DNA of 64,000 nt, taken from positions 27,595 through 91,594 of the forward strand of contig KN886237.1 of NCBI GenBank assembly GCA_000934455.1, read 5' to 3'. The stretch comes from Apostichopus parvimensis. Taxonomy: Eukaryota; Echinodermata; Holothuroidea; Aspidochirotida; Stichopodidae. The notes beneath the pieces are model-generated. The model did no database searches. It was given only the letters and a program-made list of their open reading frames with translations, and was not told the origin of the DNA. Shown piece by piece: positions 1-11,943 of the stretch (position 1 is its first letter; each line of letters opens with the position of its first letter). Both the position numbers and the translations under genes were made by a program.

Positions 1-912
1 GGGGGGGGGGGGTTCTGGTCAATTTATTTGTTGGGCAGATTTTCAATTTGGTAGGGGGATTTTGGGGGGGCCAGGGGGATATCTTCATGTTAGTACTTTA
101 CATTAGTTACAGTAGGTGCAAATTGCAGAAAGTACCAGGAATTGTTGCAGATAGTTGCAGATAGTTCTAGATAGATTGCAGGAATCCAACAGTCGCGCCT
201 CCTACTGCGAACATTGAGCTGCGGTCTCTTTAATGTTTCAAACGCACAGATGTACTAAACTAGTTCATTACAACAGGAAAACCATGCATGAATCTGTGGC
301 AGACCTGGGAGTTATCAAGTATATTTACTATATTCAAGCACATGATGCACTCAAATTGATTTTTTCTCACAAAAGTTTGGGAACGTGTTCTAGTATGAGC
401 AACTGTATCATTACTCATCGTTGCTCATTAATCAAACATTTCTGCAGTTTTTCCTTACTAGTTGTATTACAGTACACACTATATGCTTCAGTGTGCTTCT
501 CAAGAAAAGGATGGCAATTTTGCTAACACGCAAGTTTTCTTTCTTGGAGCAATTTGACAATAACATGATGTTCTGCACATTTGCACAGATAAAATGATTA
601 ATATGTAAGTTTGGTTAGATTCATCAAAGATCCACCAGCTATACTCAAGGGTGAGAAATAAGCTGTTGGCGAGCGAACAACAGTGGCCAGAACTTCCCAA
701 CTGGCGTCCAGATGTTTCCTAAAGAAAATTAGTCTTTTCACAGAAAGTGACTCATTGACCCGAAAATCTTTTATTTCATCTTAAGCTATATATCTAAACC
801 CAGTCCTGCACTCGAAAGATAAATCACAACACCGAACTGCTGCGATAAAATAAAGATCTTTTATTTGTTTTAACTGACACGACAATTAGCCCAAACTATC
901 CATTGTCATCTC
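1..912. other. Left edge, no gene seen
   Basis: No coding region with splice sites or a recognisable protein is visible. The first 12 bases are a run of G followed by more G-rich sequence to about position 80, the usual look of a DNA-transposon end in this window, so an element may be cut by the left edge. Positions about 840-865 hold the AATAAA signal (minus strand) that probably ends the small gene just to the right. Confidence 0.5.
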
Positions 913-1020
913 TCACCTTAATTTATCTGTCCGTGTGAAGAGTAGAGACAGTAAGATAGTGATCGTCCAGAGTACAATGAGGATGAACAAACCAACGCCG
1001 ATACCAAATACCAGAGCCAT
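913..1020 (-). CDS. Possible single-pass membrane micropeptide (35 aa)
   Basis: A 35-codon frame starts at ATG 1020 and ends with TGA at 913-915. Residues about 3-28 are almost all hydrophobic (MALVFGIGVGLF at the N-terminus, with one Trp at 18), followed by a short charged tail ending TRTDKLR: the shape of a single-pass small membrane protein. Two in-frame TGA codons lie just upstream, so this ATG is the first possible start. About 30 bases upstream on the same strand is a pyrimidine-rich tract ending in CAG, a good splice acceptor, so this is probably a last exon with a 5'UTR exon further right. AATAAA follows the stop within about 70 bases. I do not recognise the family. Hydrophobic short frames can arise by chance, but acceptor, upstream stops and poly(A) signal together support a real gene. 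Confidence 0.45.
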   Translation of the reverse strand: MALVFGIGVGLFILIVLWTITILLSLLFTRTDKLR

Positions 1021-3699
1021 CGATCATCAAGAGTTTTTGGCCAAATGAGAAACTGAAGGAAAAGGAAAAAGAAACCAGAAATGTGACGCTTCTTCATGCT
1101 AGGAAATATTTGACAAATGCCAAGTGAGCATGTTATATTGCGATATTTTGAAAATTACAATTTAATCAATTTGGAGTTAGATGCTCTGCTGTAACATCAC
1201 CATCCCTTGTCATACTGATTTATTGCTAGGCCTGCATGTGGTGACTTGTTGTTAGTTGAAAACTTTTCCTTGTGAACTTTTGAACTTGGAGGGTTGCCCT
1301 ATTCCCATATTCTGGAATAGTGGGTAACCCCCAATTTCTGTTTGTGTACGGATTACAAGTTTAATCCACTTGCGAACGTGTTAATCTAATATCGTACGTC
1401 ATGTATGAATGAAGGATGGTGTGGGTTGCTTTTTTCCAAGGTTTGTGCTTTACTTTTTAAAAGTCTATGTTAAAAAACAAAGGCCCTAATATATATAGCG
1501 TGTTATTTTTTATATATATTTTTTATAACCATGCGTGTAAGAGTATGTACAGTACATAGCCTAGGCTATGCATATTGAATGTATGACATTGACAGTCTCG
1601 TAACTAAATGCTTTGAACCATAGAAGAGAGTTGAGGAAAATCCTGGTTGTAGTTACGATACCGGGATTCATGTTGCAACACTACAGGTTATGTGAAATTT
1701 GCACTACCGCACAACGCTACTGCTGGCCATGGTTTACCTTGATGTAATGTACATATATACACCTGCTGGTGTATCTAACACTGCTGGCCTTGATGTAATG
1801 TACATACATACTGTTGACATTTTACTGCATTTTGTACCTCTACAAACAAAGACAAGTTCTCGAAGATATAATGGCATGCATGAATGTCTTATTTTTTTCT
1901 TGAAATTTGCAGGATTGCTTGTGAACTTGCTATTCAACATAGAAATGTGCTTTGCTTTCATACTAAGTGTATCAAAATACATCTACATTTATATTTATTT
2001 ACTCAATTTCAGGCCCTTTTCCATGCTGATTGAAATCCTGTCAAGGAACTGAGTATTTAACATTCAGTTAGGGAAGCCTTGCAAATCTAACCGCCGAGTC
2101 CTGACTGGTGGATTTATCCGCGGCTATAATGAGCACCACCACAAGCAGATAATGAGTCACACATGAGTGCACACTGTCTCCAAACTACGCTCCACGCTAT
2201 ACAGTTACATGCACAGCCGCAGTCAAGCTTTTACTAAGCCGATTTGAACACATGAGCGAGTTGCACAAAGTAGCACTCTTAATTAAGAGTCAAAAGGTAT
2301 CCAAACGTCCCGCAAAGATAGTGTGTTTATACGCCATATTTTATCCTTCTGCAAAGGCAAAACTTTCGTGACAATAAGTAAGGAAATGTGAATTAATATT
2401 GCAGAAATAAAAAAAACTCATTTTCTTTATTTGCCCAGTCGTCCAAGTGAGTACAATAACTTTTGTTACCATTTTGCAAGGATAAGTTTCCAGTTTTCAA
2501 AATACGTAAGGCTCTAGCATAATCCTACGTGTGAAGAACAGAACCTGAACTCCCTAGCAGGTGAAAAAATTGGTTGACTGTAGAGCAATTTTTGCACTCC
2601 GGGAGATCTGCATTTTCTTTTTAGCCAGCAAGTAACATTCATGGGCGTGAAAAAATTACATAGAGGCCTGTACGCTATGCTCGCCGAAAGTCCAGCCTAA
2701 TGGAGAATAAATTGTGGCAATTCTTATGATTGCATGGCCACGTAACAACACAAAAAGATAAATGGGAGCAGTCTAGTCGAACCCGTGTTTGTTCGCTCAA
2801 CTTGTATCGCAAATAAACTTGCACGAACCATTCTCAATCATAGGCCTAACATACTGTAGGCTAGGCATTTTTTACAGCAAGTTGCTGTGATTACCTTAGA
2901 AGATTTAGTTCTGAACATGGTCGTATTAGCAATTAGGACCCAGCCTACCTTGATGTTAAGTTTATTTTTAGCCTAGGCCCAAACATTTAAGGCTAGCTAG
3001 CCTAACCTTAACCAAAAAGTTATCCTGTGCTTGGTATTACTATTAGGAACTGAGTTAGAAATGTTTGTTTGTTTTCCAATCCTAGGCCTAGACTAATCAT
3101 ATTCCGTCAAATTTAACTCGCTGAAACTGAGACCTTTATTATACAGAGTTATGCGACTAGCGTAAAATGTGCCTATATTAAAGAATTTACGTCTTACTTA
3201 GGCATAGCTTGAGTGTGCTTCACTATCATTAGCCTACCTAACGCTAAGTATTTCCTTTTGGAATAGCATACCAAGCATATATGCGCCTAGTCCTAGGCTC
3301 GGCTAGTAACGTTAGCCCTACAGTAGCCACCCCCCGTAACGGAAGATTCCCATGGTAAATCGTAACTTTCAAGTATCATAGACAAGCGGACTAGGCCTAT
3401 GCCTAGCCTATGTAAAGAATGACTTAGTTATGTACTTCGAAAAAAAATCGAAGGAGTTGAAGAAACGTTCATTATGTTAATGTTCGTTTTGAAACTACCT
3501 CATGTAACGAAGGCTCACCTTGTTTTCCGAGTGCCCCAGTCACTGTAAAAAGTGTAATTATCAGTATCAGCCTGCAGTTGCTACTAGATCTTGCTGTAGT
3601 GTTAGTGTTACTGTCTTTACTCTTTAGTGCTTCCTAATCAATAATGTGGTCCATAAGGATTGGAAGGACAACGGCAGTGAACTGTAATAGGCTATTATT
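1021..3699. other. No gene seen; possible 5' intron of the micropeptide gene
   Basis: No frame here has coding character. A roughly 50-base direct duplication containing CCTTGATGTAATGTACATA lies at about 1738-1812. From about 2840 to 3420 the sequence is rich in CCTAGGC-type words typical of introns in this window. It may hold the upstream exon and promoter of the minus-strand micropeptide gene, but I cannot place them. Confidence 0.4.
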
Positions 3700-3790
3700 A
3701 CAGTAAGACCCCGGTTTTCTGAACTGGTCAGACCGAAGGTAGTTCGGATAATCGAAACGTTCGGATAACCGAATGTTCGTCTTTTCACTA
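3700..3790 (+). mobile_element. Pogo/Tigger-like transposon end fragment
   Basis: After TTACAG the sequence reads AAGACCCCGGTTTTCTGAAC and continues with repeated TTCGGATAA/CCGAA words. This matches the terminal inverted repeat style of pogo/Tigger DNA transposons, which insert at TA. No matching opposite end was found nearby, so this is a solo end or a truncated copy. Confidence 0.5.
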
Positions 3791-4463
3791 AAAAGATAAA
3801 AATGCATTTGTGTTTATTTCGGGAGGTTAATTGTGACCTAACTTGGGGGAGGGGTCATAAAACCTACCGAAAGCTAACTCAAGGCCGCACAGGAAAGTTG
3901 ACTAACGTTATCTACCTCTAGCGCGGGATCATTTTGTTCCCACTCAAACGTTATCTTGCCACGTATGAAATGGTACGACAACACTTAAATTAGGCTAATC
4001 TATATATTGGTTCAAAGGTTAGGAAATATGTAACCGTCATATTCAACTATTTCAATTGCCTGAGTGATATATAAGAACTTATAGTTAGTTTACTTCTACG
4101 TAGAGCATATACAACTGCAAGTGATCAAATTTATAAAACTACTTCAACCTCAGTTGTCTGACAATAAAATGCTACACCAATGTGATCGCGAAATGGATCA
4201 CAAAACCTTGGAACGGTGTAGCAAGCATGCTAGTACATGTACAGCGTAGTGTACCTAAAAAAAAAATTCACAAAAGCTACTATATGGAAGTGTATCTATA
4301 TCAAAAGCTACTGCTGGCGATGACTCTGCTGGCGTGCACATATGTAGTTCAAATGTGTGGGTCCAAATTCAAAAGTGTTACTTTTATGGGCCTCGGGGAG
4401 ATTAGCGCTCTTATTGCTAACTGAGTGTTACCTAGTTTTGATAAGACCCTACTATGTACAGCC

Positions 4464-6072
4464 CATGCAGTGGCGTAGCCAAGGGGGGGGGGGCGTGGGG
4501 GAAGCCCCCATGAAAGCTTGTCGCCCCCCCAGTCGCCCCCCCACTGGGATTTTGGGTGTCGAAAAAAAATTACATGTGCGAAAAATATATCATTGGTCTG
4601 AATGGTTTCGAATCTCCATGGTGCACTCATGAACGACCCTTCGACCGCGGACCGGCAGTAGGCTATACCCAGCAAACACAAAAACGTTTTTAAAACGTTA
4701 TTAAAACGTTTCGTCTTTTGTTATGATAACGTTATTTATGGTGTAATAAAGATGTCACGAAAACGTTTTCAGGCTATTATTTCAAAACATGTTTTCGTTA
4801 AAACATTAATATAACATTAATATAACATTAATATAACATAAAAACGTTATGCCGACGTTTTTATAACACCACATTTAACGTTATAAAAACATATTTTAGG
4901 CTTTTTTAAAAATATTATGATAACGTTTTGTGTTTGCTGGGTAGTTGCTGAAAACCGGACGTGACATATAGCGCATAGGCCGGGTTTTAACTTCTGGGAC
5001 GTACCCTGATGCTCTTAAACCGCTAAAAAACCAAATTTTCAAGAAAGGAAACAATACTATCGCTGAGAATCAGTCTATCACCCGAATAATGTTTCAGACG
5101 CAATCTTTGATCATGTCAGTTTGACATATAGTTCGGTCATTCAGTATGTATACTTGGCTGAAAGCCCAGTCAATCTTTCCTTATTTTCCACGCGCAATTT
5201 GCAGATTTGTCGAAAAATGTCAATGCCGGTGTCAAACTCACAATTTTGTGGTATGACTCCCAGGACGGCAAGTCGAGAAACTCACATGCAGTCGCGGCGG
5301 ATATATATAGCTTCCTTCGCCTATAGTAGCTGGCTATATGTCCGGGGACATTTTGGGGCATCGTTCCTATAGGCCTATATCTGAGGCCCTGGGGTCATTC
5401 CTTGACCGACTTGGTGCAATATAATGTGCCCATTTCGAAGTAAATGTATTCACAGATTGTTAGTTGCCATGGGTTTGAACAAATGAGGGGTATTCTATCC
5501 TGAAACATAGGGCAAAATGGGGCTGGGGTTTCCAGTTCGCCGCATCATTTGTCAACTTGCACTGGGTTCTAATGTTGATGTCAATTGGAATCACTAATAA
5601 CAGAAATAATCCACCAAAAATTAAGGCCGCATGAACTTTATTGCAGATTTCCTGAGTGACGAATTTTAATTTTCTCCCGAAATCACGCAACTAGATGGCT
5701 GCTATCCAGCCTGGCAAGTGCCATCTCCAGCGATCTGGCAGATATTGAAATCTGAAATTTTCTTGTTATGCTGCGCGCCAACCGATGGTGGCGCTCCGCT
5801 CAGATAATACTTGCGGCTGGAATACTCGAATCGCTTACGTCCTCCCCCCCCCCCCGCCCCCGTTTCAAATCGGATTGACGCCCCTGCTTACAAGGCTTGG
5901 GAAGTGTCATTTCCGACGATCTAGGAGGCCTTTTTAGCTAAAAATTTCGGTACGTTGCGCGCCGACCCATGGTGGCGCTCCGCTTAGATAGTAACAAGAC
6001 ACTCTCCCAGGAAATGGTCAAACCCCACCAGCGCCCCCCCCCCCCACTGACAAAATCCTGGCTACGCCACTG
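4464..6072. mobile_element. Non-autonomous hAT-like element, composite
   Basis: The ends are inverted copies of CAGTGGCGTAGCCA followed by a long G run (left, from 4468) or preceded by a long C run (right, to 6072). The 8-bp word GTACAGCC occurs at 4456-4463 and again at 6073-6080, as expected of an 8-bp hAT target duplication; four extra bases (CATG) lie between the left copy and CAGTGG. Inside is a separate TA-flanked MITE (4668-4941). Two related modules at about 5713-5811 and 5896-5994 both contain GGTGGCGCTCCGCT, a word shared with the elements at 24.6, 32.1 and 53.5 kb. No transposase frame is visible. Confidence 0.7.
4668..4941. mobile_element. 274-bp MITE with TA duplication, nested
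   Basis: The left end CCCAGCAAACACAAAAACG is mirrored at the right end by CGTTTTGTGTTTGCTGGG, with TA on each side (4666-4667 and 4942-4943). The inside is built of AACGTT words and three direct AACATTAATAT repeats, so the whole element can fold on itself. A TA duplication suggests mobilisation by a Tc1/mariner-type transposase. It interrupts the larger hAT-like element, so it is the younger insertion. Confidence 0.75.
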
Positions 6073-6199
6073 GTACAGCCTATAGTGTACCTTTCTTTTT
6101 CACAAAGCTATTTTCCCGTATCTATTTGCACTGCATGCCAAGAGAACGCCCGTGGCAACGCTTTAGATTGATATCCGGACTGATCCTCAGGGTTACAGG

Positions 6200-6938
6200 C
6201 CACGAGACCGAAGGTCCGCGAGACCGAAATTAAAAAAGGTCCGCGACACCGAAGGTCTTCGAGACCGAAGGTCCGCGAGACCGAAACTATTACTATAGGC
6301 CTATAATATAGTGGTAAGACAAATCATACTACCGGTAATATTACGTTGATAAAGCGCGTAATTAAAAAAAAATTTACAGCCATTTCTTTTCATAGTGGAT
6401 ACCAGTGACTTGATAAGCCTGATTTCATAGTAAAATGGGATAATAATGACAGTTTACGCTATAACAAGGGAACATGTTGCGGTTTTCGGTTCTATAAGGA
6501 GTCAAAATTCTTTAGACTGGCTCGAATTTCAAATAATATTTTATGTAATATAATGTGACAATGTTAAAATATTGTTTTATATTGGTTTAAATCGCCCGTT
6601 TTTCCATACCTCTTCAGATTTAAGGGGGGGGGGGGACCATCCACCAGTGAAAAATTTAGGGGGATGCTCCCCCCTTCACCCCCACAGAGTTGTTTCTTTC
6701 TTTTTTGCTTTCTTGTTGTTGTTGTTGTTCTAGTATGTTCACGGAATCATAAAATGGTGTCATTTCAGGCTTCGGTCACTTGGCTCGGACTTTCAGTCTG
6801 GCCGGGCTATCGATGGACCATCCATAGACCATTGGTCTCGCGGACCATCGGTCTCGTGGACCATCGGTCTCGCAGACCATCGGTTCGCGGAAAATCGGCA
6901 TCGCGGACGTTTGGTCTCGCGGACCTTCGGTCTCGTGG
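6200..6938. mobile_element. MITE whose inverted ends are tandem 16-bp-class subrepeats
   Basis: The left end (6200-6292) begins CCACGAGACCGAAGGTCC and repeats CGCGAGACCGAAGGTC-type words. The right end (about 6825-6938) carries the reverse complement series and finishes CCTTCGGTCTCGTGG. The two arms are inverted arrays of the same subrepeat and enclose about 530 bp of AT-rich sequence with a poly-G stretch near 6625. No target duplication was clear and no transposase frame is present. Confidence 0.6.
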
Positions 6939-7263
6939 AAATCCCCCATCATCAGGCATAAAAATACAGTGGGCAAACACATTCGTGCTAGGCAGAAACG
7001 GACCCTGAGGCATGTACAGTTTGCACGCGAGAAAAAGAGTATTACAAACGACTTGGCCAAGACTAAGTTTAACCCTTCTTGTGACCGATCTTTTGACCTG
7101 CGACTATACTCACCGCCGTAACTGCATGTACCCAGCTGCAAGGCGCGCAAACCGTGAGCTACAGCCTATACATGACCATGGAAGACATGGCACATTTGTA
7201 CATGTTAAATGCATACCTTTGGAGACAGGGCAGAGCTTGTGGTCTATTATAAATGCAGTGACA

Positions 7264-7797
7264 CAGGGCCGTATTTAGACATGTGGCGGCCCGTGGGCAA
7301 CCTTCAGTAGTGGAGGCCCACAGCACCCCAGTGATCGTCGTCCCGGGGGAGGGGTCCAGTAAGGGGGTGTCCCCCTCCCCCTTTGGATTTTTTTTAATAA
7401 TAAAGGGTGCTTATAGATGCAAAATGGTGCAGTATTTGGTGATTTTTGAAGTAAATTTATGTTCAAGAATTTTCATTACGGTATGTAAGCCTGTTTGCCT
7501 ACCCAATTTTCAGTACAAGTAAACAGGTTGCTACCATGCACCTCTCTCAGTGCTTTGCAATGGCAGGAACAACCACTCATAGCTGTTTCTACCATTCACC
7601 AAGAGATACAATTACAATTGAATATGGCTTGCGTATATGTAGATGACGTAAAACGCGCGCAATATGATTTTGATTGATGGTACAGTACGTGTCAGCCTAC
7701 ATATTCCTTATAGGGTTTTCATGAAATATGTGGAGGCCCCTTGTTGTGGAGGCCCATGGGCAACTGCCCACGTTGTCCATTCCTAAATCCGGCCCTG
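7264..7797. mobile_element. 534-bp hAT-like MITE
   Basis: The left end CAGGGCCGTATTTAGA and the right end TCCTAAATCCGGCCCTG are imperfect inverted repeats. The element is flanked by an exact 8-bp direct repeat CAGTGACA at 7256-7263 and 7798-7805, the target-site length typical of hAT. The internal sequence contains no transposase-like frame, so it is non-autonomous. Confidence 0.8.
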
Positions 7798-8033
7798 CAG
7801 TGACAATTATAATGAAGAATATTTCTAAATTACAAAACGGACACGAACATTTAGAATTATTCCGATTTTGTATTAACGATCCCATATAGCACGGCCCGCA
7901 CGGGCCTGCAGATAATAATAATAAAAAAATAATAAAAAATATTTTAAAAACATTAAAAAACTCTCCTCTCTTATAAGTTTCGTTGACGGACAGAAACAGA
8001 TGAAAAGACGCCATGAGCTATATTATTTTCTCT

Positions 8034-9629
8034 TTAATTGTTCATGTAGTTCAACTGATCTCCGATTATTTTTTCGAACTTCGCCATATTTTCTCCATAC
8101 CGACCGAATCCGGTCTTTTTCGATATCTTTGTATCGGCACCAAATACCGACATGCGCCGAGGGTCTTGTTGAAGGTCTTCTGTTTCGTAATACAGATTAC
8201 GAGCTCGTGACGAATCTGGAATAAGTGACGACGTTAAATTGGTAAATCTCTCGTCGTTGTACGCCGGATTTTGGTCTAAATCAGTAAATCGGCGATCCGC
8301 TTTCCTCGCTGCCGTGGCCTCCGGTTTGCGACGTTTTCTTCGTCTCGATTCTTTTCTCGAATTACCGGTTGGGCGATTAATCACGAGCGACGGGGTTCTA
8401 ATTTGCATCTGACGGGAGAACCCTTCACCGACCTTTTTCGATGCCGTACCGTCAATTTTGATCCTACTGTCATGTAAGATGGAATTGGTTGGTCTCTCTA
8501 TAATATCATCAGAATCACCTAATTTCTCTTGCTCGACCTGTTCGTTTAAAGTGCTGCTTTGAATCAAATCGGTTCCTTGTAAAAGCACAGCTTCTTTTTG
8601 CATGAAGGGAAGTAACAGGTTCTGCATCATCTTAAGTTTAGCCGATGACGATTTCCCTCTTGACGAAGGCGGTGTCGCCACGTTCTTCATTTCGACTCCC
8701 TCCGACATCACCTTTAAATTCAAGTCTTGAAGAACCGTACGTGACATTTCCTCTTTGGAAGCTCTACTATTTTCTTTACTCAATCTTAGTTCTAACTGAT
8801 CTTTAGCGGCCGAAGAACCTTCAACCATCGGAGCTTTCTGCTGGGGTGTCGATGATACCGAGTTATTGACGTCATTCGCGAATGGGTTTTTCACCACTTT
8901 CTGATCAGAATCCTCAAACCCATCATCGACGTCGCTATCTTGTACCGCGGCTAACACTTTCTCCATTTCATCCGCCACGATGGATCGCATGAATGGACTA
9001 CTCAGAAACCGTTCAGTCTCAGCCACCGCGGTCTCGTTCGACCGCGATTTATCACAGGTTAGAGGCCGCATATAATTTGGGGACGGTGGAGCCTTCTTCT
9101 GCGGTAGCACCGCGATATTGTTCTGATTGACGGTACCTATGTCGGGCAAGATTCGGTCGGTCGAATAAGTCAGCTTTTTATCGGTGTTCATCTCAGATGC
9201 AGCGAATCGTATCCTAAATTCTCTACTCTTCCGCGACAGCAACTTTTTTCTTCTTTCTTTGTCTTCTACCAACTTGTCTTGTTCTACGAGTAATTTTCGC
9301 GATGCATATTCATTAGTTTGTAATATGCATTGACCAATGGCACTGTCTTTTGCATTTCTCGCTGTCTCTATGCCTTTCCTCTTGTCTATAAGCAGTTTCC
9401 TCGTTAAACGAGAACCAGAAGACCTTGATGTGACGTCATATTCTGTGTCGTAGTTCTGCTTGGCCGTAGACCGTAGAGTCACTTTCCCGATGTTGGTTAA
9501 TTTTAACTGTCGGGCGATAGATATCGCTCGTTGCTTGTCGATGTGTCTCGGTGCCACTGGCGGTCGAGACTGGCGTAAAGTCGACGGTTTCTTCACGGGC
9601 TGAGGTCCAAATAGGGCGTTCAAATTCAT
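8034..9629 (-). CDS. Uncharacterised basic 531-residue protein
   Basis: One uninterrupted frame of 531 codons runs from ATG 9629 to TAA at 8034-8036. I do not recognise the family. The protein looks mostly disordered and charged: residues 75-145 are Lys/Arg/Glu-rich and probably helical, 225-245 are acidic (DSDVDDGFEDSD), and 425-447 form a dense basic cluster (RKESRRRKRRK) that could be a nuclear localisation signal. The last 85 residues (ending EKIIGDQLNYMNN) look more ordered. No signal peptide or membrane segment is present. The ATG is preceded by ATAAGCT and, upstream of that, by a pyrimidine tract ending CCAG, so a 5'UTR exon probably lies to the right. Length and clear codon structure make it very likely a real host gene; a single coding exon is unusual next to its intron-rich neighbours. 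Confidence 0.8.
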   Translation of the reverse strand: MNLNALFGPQPVKKPSTLRQSRPPVAPRHIDKQRAISIARQLKLTNIGKVTLRSTAKQNYDTEYDVTSRSSGSRLTRKLLIDKRKGIETARNAKDSAIGQCILQTNEYASRKLLVEQDKLVEDKERRKKLLSRKSREFRIRFAASEMNTDKKLTYSTDRILPDIGTVNQNNIAVLPQKKAPPSPNYMRPLTCDKSRSNETAVAETERFLSSPFMRSIVADEMEKVLAAVQDSDVDDGFEDSDQKVVKNPFANDVNNSVSSTPQQKAPMVEGSSAAKDQLELRLSKENSRASKEEMSRTVLQDLNLKVMSEGVEMKNVATPPSSRGKSSSAKLKMMQNLLLPFMQKEAVLLQGTDLIQSSTLNEQVEQEKLGDSDDIIERPTNSILHDSRIKIDGTASKKVGEGFSRQMQIRTPSLVINRPTGNSRKESRRRKRRKPEATAARKADRRFTDLDQNPAYNDERFTNLTSSLIPDSSRARNLYYETEDLQQDPRRMSVFGADTKISKKTGFGRYGENMAKFEKIIGDQLNYMNN

Positions 9630-9639
9630 AGCTTATCTG

Positions 9640-11940
9640 GAAAACAAGTAAAAACAGAATCAACAGTTTTTCATAATTGTTTTTGCCATAACGTTTACAA
9701 ATATAATTTGTGACACAGTGCAACTTAACTTGCCTAGTTCCAAACAAATATATTTATATTTGTTGCCACAAAATACCCCACTTAGTTTGTAGTGAAGTTT
9801 TTTTTGTGGTTGTTGATATAAGTGACAAATCTTTTGACCTAGTAACTAGATTTATTTGATAATGTGCAAACCAAATGGTCGTTCGTAAGAAGAAAAAACA
9901 TTTTTTTATAAACCCAGTTATTAATACTTTCAATTTTAAGTTAATAATCCAATTCGAATGTTGAACTTAAATTCTTCTCGTTCTTTTTTTGTGTCAGTAA
10001 GTCTTTCTTTTGTCATTTTACCAGGAATACCATATGATTAATGTTCAATCTGGAGGCAGGGAGGGGAAGTGTAACGTGGATTTATCAGACTAAGTAGGAA
10101 TATTCAAAGAGAAGAAAATCACCCGCAAGTTCACGCAGAACTGAAATCACTGTGTCGACACACTATATAGCTATAATCTCAGGAATCGTGCATTGACACC
10201 AAAATATAAAGTGCAAGTTTTCAGAAACTCGTTTGTATACAGAGCATCTATTTTAAATGACTTGATTTGATGTAACTTGTATAGTCTCCACAAATTTTAT
10301 TCCCTAATTGGGTTACTGTTTCCAAACTTTTATACATTTTATGAATGCACATAACATTTTATTTATTATACTCACCACTTTCCTATTTATGAATTGTATT
10401 TTATGCAATTTATACTGGAATAAACGAAACGAAATCTTAAAAAAAAATCATGTGCCATGGCTTTGAATTGTGAGGGAAAGTCAAAAATGTATTCATCAAT
10501 ATGATCAATTTCCATTTTTATCTTGATTTGTCATTGTCGGTATAAAACCAATAGTAGTAAATATTCATCGAGTGAACCGTAAATCAATGAATATACTAGC
10601 CTATACTCATGAGACCTATACCTTGAAATATCAACAACGAAAAAGGTACGACTCTCAGACCATTTCACACAAATAAGTATAATAGGTATTTTTGTGGGGG
10701 GGGGGGGGAGGCTGCATCCTTAGAACACAGCAACATGGCATGGCATAAGCTGTTCCCCGCCCACCCCCTCCCGTCGTTAACAATCTTCTACGAATATTAT
10801 TGCAACCTGAATCCTCATATTAACGGTCAGGCTATCGAAAATTACCCCCCCCCCCCAACCCCACCCTTATCCCAGCACACAATTTGATAAACATATTCGG
10901 ACTTTAGCGAACACTTTCACCGCAGGCCTACTTACTTTGTTAAAGGCCTATGTCGAAACTCGAAAGATGATACAAAGAAATGGATTGACACTCACCTCTT
11001 ATTGGTACTAAACCCACAACTTAGAGAAAATCCTTCGAGTCATTATAGTGCTTGCTTCTCCCTTAGGTTTAAAAAAATTCCATATTTTCTTCAGGAAACA
11101 TTTTGCATGAATTTGAAAGTAAATGGTACTTCAGGTGATGTTACGCAGGCGGCAATTCCTTACTGCACTGGCACCATTTAGTATACAGTAAGGCACAATG
11201 TTTACAATAATTGTACATGTGGTAATAGGCGTTGCGGTGATCGGTAACTAAGGTATCGATTTCCTTGCTCCCATTCATGGCACGGAGCAAAGCGTCAATA
11301 ACGAAAATGGAGCTTTAGTTGCAGCAAAGCATTGTATAGACCCTGCCTCGTCTTTAGGCTAAGCTTGGGTTATAGTATGCTTTGTGCGATCGCAATTGCG
11401 GGGAGATAGATACGGGGATGAGGGGGGAGGGGTTGATCATGTATTCTCATTTTACATAGTTCTCATTTACAAAGGAGCTCGACGCCAATTCCCCATTCCT
11501 CCAAGCTCATGCATCGCACTAAGAACACTACATACTGAAAGTTTTGCTTTCGATGCAATGTTTATGGGAACATATAAATAATACTGACTATGTGGCATTA
11601 TTTAATTATTATCTTATATCCTCATTAATTCGGGAGTGGACAAAGATGGATGAAGCAGACTTGGGCGGTCCATTAGTAGGCCTATTGTAAAAGCAAATCG
11701 AGTATCGTTTGTACAACAGCAGACAGAGCTTGTGAGCTCGGAAAACATGTTTCGTTGTTGTACTATAGCGCCCTCTTCAATAGTTGTTGACATGACAACC
11801 AGGACCCGGAAATCATATGTTTACATAATACTAGGTAAGCTAGCTAACCCCACTGCATAACCATACGTCCCGGGACCTCAGTAGTCTACCTGTGTTGTGT
11901 CTCACTTTTCCAGAGTTATTCGTTTGAATTTTCATCGAAA
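9640..11940. other. Intergenic, no coding sequence seen
   Basis: This lies between the divergent 531-residue gene and CFAP68 and should hold both promoters and the 5'UTR exon of the former. It is AT-rich with a poly-G run at about 10696-10707 and a C run near 10850. No box motif could be assigned with confidence. Confidence 0.5.
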
Positions 11941-11943
11941 TTT

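Noticed and set aside
6664-7150. Several overlapping frames near 6.7-7.1 kb, some Arg/Pro-rich
   Set aside because: They arise from the GGTCTCGCGGACC subrepeat array of a MITE and appear on both strands; no homology or splice context.
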